From Lonicera japonica (lineage: Eukaryota > Streptophyta > Magnoliopsida > Dipsacales > Caprifoliaceae): a DNA stretch of 64,000 nt. Within the stretch, counting starts at the first letter, position 1; every line of letters starts with the position of its first letter. A program made the translations under genes and the position numbers. Shown one piece after another: positions 57,058 to 64,000 of the stretch. Location of the stretch: the NCBI GenBank assembly GCA_021464415.1, contig CM038465.1, positions 79,394,919 to 79,458,918 on the forward strand, read 5' to 3'. The notes under the pieces are model-generated. The model had not been told where the DNA came from and did not search any database. It worked only from the letters and a program-made list of their open reading frames with translations.

Positions 57058-58459
57058 TGAGGCCTCGTTTGGTTCACGGATTTAAGTACTCAAAAAATGA
57101 AAGTCTTTCCTTTCTTTTGTTGGGTAAGTATAAATTCTGAAAACACTTTCCTCGCAGACGGGAAAGTAGGGGGTAAATTCATTCATCTCAAAACTTATGA
57201 GATTGATTTTTTCTTGTGATTTTCTATCATTTATTACAAAATTTTTGGACAACAATATCCCTACCTAAATACTTTTCATACTTTACTAAATACGAGAAAA
57301 GAAACTTGAGAAGAATTTTAAGGGGGTGTATTCAATTAGGATTTTAAAAGACTATTTTGAGATAAATAAGTTTTGTGGTATTCAATTAAGACTTTTAAAT
57401 AATCTAAATAAGTCTTGTGGTAGTCAATCAGGACTATTCGGATATTTTAAAGAGTGTGTTCAAATCTAGTGGTATTCAATCAGGACTTTAAACAAGTAAC
57501 AAAAAGTCTTTTGGTATTCAAAAACTTGCTAATTTCAATGGATTTTTTAAAAATTAGGAATTTGTGTGACTTTTTAGTGGAAAGTATAAATACCAAACCC
57601 TATAAAGAATCCCACCATAACCCATGAGACTTTTCACGTGAGACTTTTGTTTTCTGTTAGATATTTACCAATTATCTCATTTCTCTTCTCTACATTTACC
57701 TCTTTCTTTCACTCATTTCCCTTCTCAACTTCACCAATGCTTTTGTTTAAAAGGGGGTATGTATATATCATATCTCTCTTTATATATATACATATATGTA
57801 TGTACGTATGTGTACATTTTCATATTCTTTGAGAGTTGAACTATTTTTATGTATTTCAATTTATTTTTTCCCTTTAGTGCCTTTTTACCATTGAAGAGTG
57901 GGGCCCTTCAATTGAACCCCATTTTGAAGATTGCTTGCATAATTTTATTGATATTTTAAATAAATTTCATTGATAGGCATAAACACTAAAATCGGCACTC
58001 TCTGCCTTTCACAAGAATTATAATGTTTATTAACTTTTTTTCGTTTCTTTTATTAAGAAATGGTAGCGGATTTTATAGAACCTTTGGTAATAAAAAATTC
58101 CACCATCATTTGGAAAGCTTGGATTGTAGTGGTTGATGCAGGAGAATTCGTGTATCATTAAACTAAACATTAGTCATCATAAAATCCAAGCATACAAAAT
58201 CCATGTGGTCCTTTCAAATCTTATAAATTCTAATGACATAATCTTTAAAATCCAAACATAAAATATCCTGAGTATAAAAATTCTTTTAAAAAAATCTTAT
58301 AAGTCATTACATTCTTAAATAGTCTTTTAAAATTCACTAGACTAAAATATCCATAAACAATCTTTTAAAATCTCAATTGAATACACCCCCTTAGTTTCCT
58401 ACCTTCATGAAAAAAACAGATGAATTAATTTTTTCTTTCGTGAATCAAATGAAGCCTTA
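57058..58459. mobile_element. TIR element AGGCYTCRTTTGRTTCACG, containing a nested MITE
   Basis: Left TGAGGCCTCGTTTGGTTCAC and right GTGAATCAAATGAAGCCTTA are inverted with four mismatches. No coding region. The inner part is occupied by another element at 57321-58390. It lies within 500 bp of the APC2 start codon. Confidence 0.6.
57321..58390. mobile_element. Tourist-like MITE (GGGGGTGTATTCAAT ends), nested
   Basis: Left AGGGGGTGTATTCAAT and right ATTGAATACACCCCC are perfect inverted ends, and similarity continues inward (AGGATTTTAAAAGA versus TCTTTTAAAATCTC). TTA flanks both sides (57318-57320, 58391-58393), as for PIF/Harbinger-type MITEs. The left half repeats GGTATTCAATCAGGACT-like words three to four times. 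Confidence 0.75.
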
Positions 58460-58957
58460 GAGTTTAGATTTATGATTTAAATTTAAATAACAAAAGGAAA
58501 AAAAAGAAATAAAAGAGAAATCCAAGTTATAAGCAAAACGCCATCGTTTCAACGGTTTCTCCAGCGCTGATGAATTCTGCTCGCGGAGTGCACGCTCGCG
58601 ATTCGAAATATGTAAATCAATGTATGTATGTATGTATGTATGTAGATCAGAGTGTGTGTATATATATAATATAATATGTACAGTGTTTGAATGTGGAAGT
58701 GGCGGCAAATGATAGAGATGAAGGTCTAATCTAACACTCGATCTACTATTGCTCGGGGCCCTACGAAGAAAGGGAGTCGTAGGGTTTTTGAGATACAAAT
58801 TTCTCTCTCTATATCTATCTATATATCTATATAAATAAATAAATAAACGTACACATATTTCTACAAAATACGCGAGTATTATACGCAAGTTAAGTTCCAA
58901 TCCTTTGCTATATATATAGATATATAAATTGTGAGATTCGTTGGATTAGTCACCTAA
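58460..58957 (+). promoter_or_regulatory. APC2 5' region
   Basis: Promoter/leader region between the nested MITEs and the APC2 start. It holds a (TGTA)n run at about 58621-58645 and TATCTATATAAATAAATAAA at about 58824. No transcription start can be fixed. Confidence 0.4.
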
Positions 58958-61900
58958 ATGACGGTGGACGCATTGTCATCCGTGTGTAATTTGGGGATTT
59001 TGGAGTCCCTTAATGAAGTTTTAATTACTGAAATTGTGGAGAGCTGGAATGGTTTTTGCTTCACCACCGAAAATCTTCTCAAAGGAAATTCTGAACTCTC
59101 ATCAGATTCAAATATCCTAACTCATATTCGCACTCTCTGCAAGCACGGTCTTCACTCTCTGGTGGAACAACACTTCCTTCGCTCCATACAGGTTACCACA
59201 CTTGTTGCTTCATATTATATACTAATTTTCTCCTTTATTTTCACTACTGATTCAATAAGTTTGGAGGTTAAACCAGAAAGTTGCTGGTTAGGTTTATTTC
59301 CGCAGTTCTTCTAGTTTTGCCGAAGACATTTTTTTTTTTTTTTAATAATGATCATGTAGACAGCTATAGATGACTATGCTCGAATAGTTTAAGATTGTAG
59401 ATAGATTGTCTAATGATTCTTAGAGCCAGAGTTGTGATCAGGGTAGACATTGTTCCGTTTAGTGTGAGAGTTGGGGTGAAGAACATCGTCCAGGTATATA
59501 ATAACTAGTATGAAAATGGGTGCGAGAGGAGAATACATGTTCTTAGTGATTCATTGGGGAAGTAGGGGAATAATCATGAATTAATGACCCAATTCTTGCT
59601 GGCTGAGACTAAAGCTACTGAGGCCCTCTGATGTTGACAGTGGAAGCATCCTCTACAGTTCTTGATAAAAGGAAGATCAATAAAAGAGTGAGGCGAGAGA
59701 GATAAGTGGGTTAATTTCCTCACTTAATTATGACCCTAGCACTGGAAGAGGCTTTGGAGCCTGGGGTATTAAGTATTCTTCTTTACGTGTTGAGGTGTTT
59801 ATTTTGAGTTTTTCTTGGTTCTTTTGAGGTTAGGATAAATTATGTCCTTTATTTTGTTTTTCCTTTATTTTGAGGAACTCCTTATTCTCCTTTATTGAAC
59901 TTCCTGTCTTGTAAATTCATTTTCTGGTACTATTTGTTCTGCTGCAGGAAATGTTTGAGAAAAATGGTGCATCGAAGTTTTGGCGATATTTTGATGCTTA
60001 CAATAATGTTGCCACTCTGGAAATGAATGACTCTGTACGTATGTTGGGCACTTTTGCACACTATATACATTTTTTGGTTTACCTATATATTATATATTAA
60101 GGTCGGATGCATTAAAGTTTTATTCCCAATTTTTTAGGGCATAAAAAATCCTGGTCATGAATGATTATGATCTTGCTTCTAAGATATTTTGTTTCATAGT
60201 TAAATCACGTTTTCTTCCCAATTTTTTATTTTTTTCTTTAAAAGGAACATAGAACTGTAGACTTGTAATCATTGCCAATCAGATTGCAATAATCTGTTTG
60301 TTTTATTTGCATCCTATCCCCCATTGATGTTAAACAGAATCAAGAGGACAAGGTTCAGCAAGTGTTATGTAAAGCTCTGGAAGAGTTGTCATTGGAGAAA
60401 CAGTACGAGGAGAAGTGCTTATCATTGTTGGTCAATGCTTTACAGTCGTACAAAGCTGACACATCAGAGGGAAGGCACAACTCTGATGACGAAAGAGTCA
60501 ACCTTTTTTCTAAATATCAACTAATAGTGTCTTCTGTTCTCATGACCACCCTTCCACGGCATTTCCCAAGTATGTATTTCCAGTTTGTCAGTTATGAACA
60601 TACATTATGTTAACCATCTTCTTTGCCTTGACAATTCATACTAGAGGTCCTTTTACGAAGCTTAATATTATGTGATTCTTCTAGAAACAAGTTTGTAAAC
60701 ATTTTAATTACTGCTTTGTCTGTCTTATAATGTTCTTAGAGATACTCCACTGGTTTTTTAAGCGAAGATTGGAAGAGTTAAGTGCAATAATGGATGGAGA
60801 GAGTGAAGGTGCTATTGAATCACAATATAAGCATGACATGGATGTAGATGAAAAAGGCAATGTACCATACAGAACCAGTGACATGGATATTGATGGATGC
60901 TATCCGCAAAGAAGGTTATTGGAGAATAACAAATTGGTGAAGAACATTGGAGTGGTTGTTCATGACCTTAGATGCCTTGGATTTACATCTATGACTGAAG
61001 ATGCCTATGCTTCTGCTATATTTTTGCTTTTGAAGGTGCAGATCTGTTCCCCTTGGCAATTGCTATTCAACAAATGTCATTACCTTCTTCCAGCATTTGT
61101 CAGTTAGGTTTCCTTTCTTGGAATTTTATGTGATTATATAATCTTCTTTGAAGCACTCCTTCGTATTTTCTTTCTGATAAATAGAGAATTGTTATTTAAA
61201 ACTTGTGGATGACCTTAATAACCGGTCGATTACGAGTCACTGGTTTCTGTTGCTTATATATATGTGTGTGTGTTTATTGTTTGTTTTAGGTTTTTCAATC
61301 ATCTGTTATGTGGTAGATTATACATTTTCAAATTTCTTGGCAGGCAAAAGTTCATGATTTGGCCGGCGATGACTACAGGAGTTCTGTTTTAGAATCTATT
61401 AAACGGTGGATACAGGTTGCTTCAGTGTGCACAAACACATAAGGCTTTGCATTGTTTCTGTTCATTTTATTTTTAAATTTCACTCCTTTATATTGGAGAA
61501 ATGTCGTACATAATTAAATATGGATTACTCTGCCATGTGTAATTTACAGGCTGTGCCTCTCCAGTTCTTGCATGCACTTCTTGCTTATCTTGGCGATTCT
61601 GTTGGCTATGAAATCTCTTCTCCCATTGCCAAATCACCTTTGGCCTCATGGCCATCTTCATGCTGTCCTGGAACTGAGACTCCCTCCGAAGGTCTCATTA
61701 GATGGCAGCTTCGGTTAGAATATTTTGCCTATGAAACACTTCAGGATTTAAGAATAGCCAAACTTTTCGAGATTATTGTGGATTATCCTGACAGGTGATT
61801 CTTTTTCCATCTTGAATATCTAATATTCTATTGTTGATCGACATATTTTCCGATTGGGTTCAGTTTATTATGTGACTACTTGTACAAACTGAAATGCTTT

Positions 61901-63789
61901 GCTATGACCATGCCAATATATACTTGGTGGTGTTAAACGCATTCATATAATATATAGCACAAAAAAAAAGGTTCATGTAGCTACTTGTATCTTGATTTAA
62001 TGAGAAGAAACTTTTCCCTATTTCTGAAATTTGAGACATGTACTTGATCAGTTGATCTTAATCATGCATTTACTTTATGGAACCAGGCTCACATGTGGTT
62101 GAAATGTGTAATAAAAGTATAAAACCAATGTTAGTTTGAATTTCTAATTCATTATATACAGTGCGCTGGCGTTCATATAGGGATCTTCTTGGCATTATCT
62201 TAATATATGCATATTGTTAAGAACCATCTCTCTCAAAAGCTTAAGCTGTTAGGAGAAAGAACCGTAATGAATGTCATGCTTAACACCCTCCCTCATGTGC
62301 GACCCCATACTCGCACGTGGAGAGCAAACAAATTTTGAATTTCGAATTAACAAATGGGGGATGGATGTGAAAGTGCAGGTGGCGAGTGGAGCCCACGCCC
62401 TGGGTTTCTGACCACCGGACTTCTGGACGGTGGCTGATCGTCGGGCAAGGGTTCCTCCTATGCCGGAGGTGTCAACAAACTGAGGCATAGAGGGGCTGAA
62501 CTGAAATTGCAACCTAAGAAACCCTAGGAGCCCTAACCTCCCTTTGATACTGCTGTTTGGAGTAGGAACCGTAATGAATATCATGCTTAACACATATAAA
62601 TGTTATGGATTTTACAGCTCTCCTGCTATCGAAGACTTGAAACAATGTCTCGAGTACACTGGACAACATTCAAAGCTGGTTGATTCATTTGTTGCTGCAC
62701 TGAAATATCGCTTGCTTACGGCTGGTGCCTCCACCAATGACATATTGCACCAATATGTCTCTACTATAAAAGCCCTTCGGACAGTAGATCCAGCGGGGGT
62801 TTTTCTTGAAGCAGTTGGTGAACCAATAAGGGAATACTTAAGGGGAAGAAAAGATACCATTAAATGCATTGTGACCATGCTTACTGATGGAACTGGTGGG
62901 AATTCTAATGGACCTGGAAATACTGGGGATAGCCTTCTTGAAGAATTAAATAGAGATGAAGAAAATCAGGACAGCACTGGTGTTGATGATGATATCAACA
63001 CTGATGACAAGCAAGCGTGGATTGATGCTGAACGGTATGGAAGTTTTAAAGTACCTATGATAATGAGGCATGAGCACATAATATGAACCAGCCAACTTGG
63101 GCTAGCCAAGTTGGCCGCCATGTCCTCAACTAGTGCGAGATCATAGGTTCCACTCTTGCCGTAGGCAAGTTTGGAATGTATTAGTGGTGGCAAGTCAGAT
63201 ATCAGTTGTACTATAGCCCCACTCAGCTGGTTAGCGGCTCTCCCCCAACCCCGTAGGAGTAGGCTAGTGTCATTGCTTGTACTCAAAACTCATATATATG
63301 TATACATATATAAACCATTGCTTGATGCTCCCACTCTTGACATGTTTCTCTAAATGAATTGAGCTACTTTCAGCTGGGAGCCTGACCCTGTTGAGGCTGA
63401 CCCTTTGAAGGGCAGCAGGTATCGAAGGAAAGTTCATATACTTGGGATGATAGTTGGCATCATTGGTTCAAAGGATCAGCTAGTTAATGAATATCGTGTT
63501 ATGCTGGCTGAAAAGCTTCTCAACAAAACTGATTATGACATTGATGCAGAGATACGTACTTTGGAACTCCTTAAGGTTGGCGGTGATCTAGAAATGGATA
63601 TTTGCAATCTCTGTTAGTGTTGGCTTAATGCATCTTAATGTTGAAGTCTTATGTTGTCAAATACTCAAATGCAGATACATTTTGGAGAGGGCAGCATGCA
63701 GAGGTGTGAAATTATGCTCAATGATCTGATTGATTCCAAGAGGACAAACACAAATATAAAAGCAACCATTAATCAGCCAGCTCAAGCAG
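58958..63789 (+). CDS. APC2: Anaphase-promoting complex subunit 2 (APC2), 5' nine exons
   Basis: Cullin-like scaffold of the APC/C ubiquitin ligase. It pairs with RING subunit APC11 to ubiquitinate cyclins and securin in the nucleus during mitosis. Exons: 58958-59191, 59948-60034, 60338-60569, 60740-61035, 61344-61415, 61550-61794, 62618-63034, 63374-63575, 63675-63789; all introns are GT-AG and phases join without a break (633 residues here, about three quarters of the plant protein). Diagnostic stretches: FTSMTEDAYASAIFLLLK, KVHDLAGDDYRSSVLESIK, LRLEYFAYETLQDLRIAKLF, DLKQCLEYTGQHSKLVDSF, LLTAGASTNDILHQYVSTIK and GVFLEAVGEPIREYLRGRKD. An acidic linker (DDDINTDDKQAW) precedes the start of the cullin-homology region in exons 8-9 (NEYRVMLAEKLLN, IHFGEGSMQRCEIMLNDLI). 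The rest of the cullin domain and the winged-helix end lie past the window. Confidence 0.95.
59192..59947 (+). other. APC2 intron 1
   Basis: 756-bp intron, GT at 59192 and AG at 59946-59947, with a T-run at about 59329-59343. No insertion recognised. Confidence 0.85.
62219..62593. repeat. Dispersed repeat in APC2 intron 6
   Basis: The first part (AACCATCTCTCTCAAAAGCT, TTAAGCTGTTAGGAG) belongs to the family seen at 39286-39535 and 63870-64000. A 28-bp direct repeat starting GAACCGTAATGAATRTCATG lies at 62259-62286 and 62566-62593, enclosing a GC-richer 279-bp block (62287-62565) unlike the surrounding intron. The pattern suggests a later insertion or a duplication inside the repeat. Confidence 0.65.
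63085..63325 (+). repeat. tRNA-derived SINE in APC2 intron 7
   Basis: Box A TAGCCAAGTTGG at 63103-63114 and box-B-like GGTTCCACTC at 63146-63155, 31 bp apart as in tRNAs. They are followed by a unique body and an AT-rich 3' end (TATATATGTATACATATATA). It sits wholly within intron 7 in the sense direction. Confidence 0.65.
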
Positions 63790-63869
63790 GTGATTTTACT
63801 AAAGTTTTCATGCTTTTTAACTTCATAGATAACTTTGATACTTGTACTTGCAATCTTGAATGGTAGTTC

Positions 63870-64000
63870 CTGTTAGAAACCATTTCTCCCCAAAACTTAA
63901 GCTGTTAGGTGGTGGGCCAACAATGTATATCATGCTTTTCAACACTCCCCCTGGTTCGCACGTGGATAGACAAACGAAACCAAAGGTGCCCTTCGTGCAC
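63870..64000. repeat. Dispersed repeat in APC2 intron 9 (runs off the window)
   Basis: Third copy of the family: AGAAACCATTTCTCCCCAAA, then TTAAGCTGTTAGGTGGTGGG and CCAACAATGTATATCATGCT, followed by CACTCCCCCTGGTTCGCACG. Lies just after the exon-9 donor at 63790. Confidence 0.65.

Overview
This is plant nuclear DNA, most likely from a eudicot. It is AT-rich and intron-bearing, full of LTR retrotransposons, LINEs, tRNA-derived SINEs, hAT, Mutator, Harbinger and Stowaway elements and a Helitron. It holds two recognisable host genes: a MIXTA-like R2R3-MYB (minus strand, 14381-18237) and the 5' three quarters of the anaphase-promoting-complex subunit gene APC2 (plus strand, 58958 to beyond 63789). 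The family or species cannot be told from the sequence alone.

Layout. 1-14 kb is decayed transposon territory: a SINE, a Copia LTR remnant, a hAT element with a perfect 8-bp target duplication, a Ty3/Gypsy gag relic, a second hAT MITE, and a 5'-truncated LINE with an 18-bp target duplication that itself carries a 1.6-kb insertion. 14.4-18.3 kb is the three-exon MYB gene. 18.3-27.6 kb is intergenic with a 442-bp MITE, a Stowaway MITE, a Mutator-like element carrying a piece of a kinesin-light-chain-related gene (Pack-MULE), and a second LINE with an 18-bp target duplication.

27624-38350 is the most striking object. It is a young Ty1/Copia (Tork/Tnt1-like) element in the form LTR-internal-LTR-internal-LTR (3 x 719 bp LTR, 2 x 4285 bp internal, exact 5004-bp period), bounded once by the 5-bp duplication CAGTT. 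Both internal regions keep an intact 1360-residue gag-pol frame. Each LTR holds, upstream of its TATA box, five 22-bp palindromes (arms GGTGCAAAA / TTTTGCACC) spaced 42, 42, 42 and 43 bp, that is four helical turns. This phased array looks like a built-in cis-regulatory or structural module and is the best candidate here for something undescribed.

38.4-58.4 kb is again transposon-dominated. It has a broken Copia pol with a 3' LTR running into a second primer-binding site and second LTR, a large foldback element, a 4.9-kb non-autonomous Helitron with both termini, a decayed hAT transposon with a perfect 8-bp duplication, a Harbinger-like element with a hAT MITE nested in it, and a pair of nested MITEs just upstream of APC2. 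The last 5 kb are nine APC2 exons with consistent GT-AG introns, several of which hold short repeats including a SINE.

The two host genes are functionally unrelated (epidermal cell differentiation; cell-cycle ubiquitin ligase). The rest of the window records layered transposon insertion, much of it datable in relative order by nesting.
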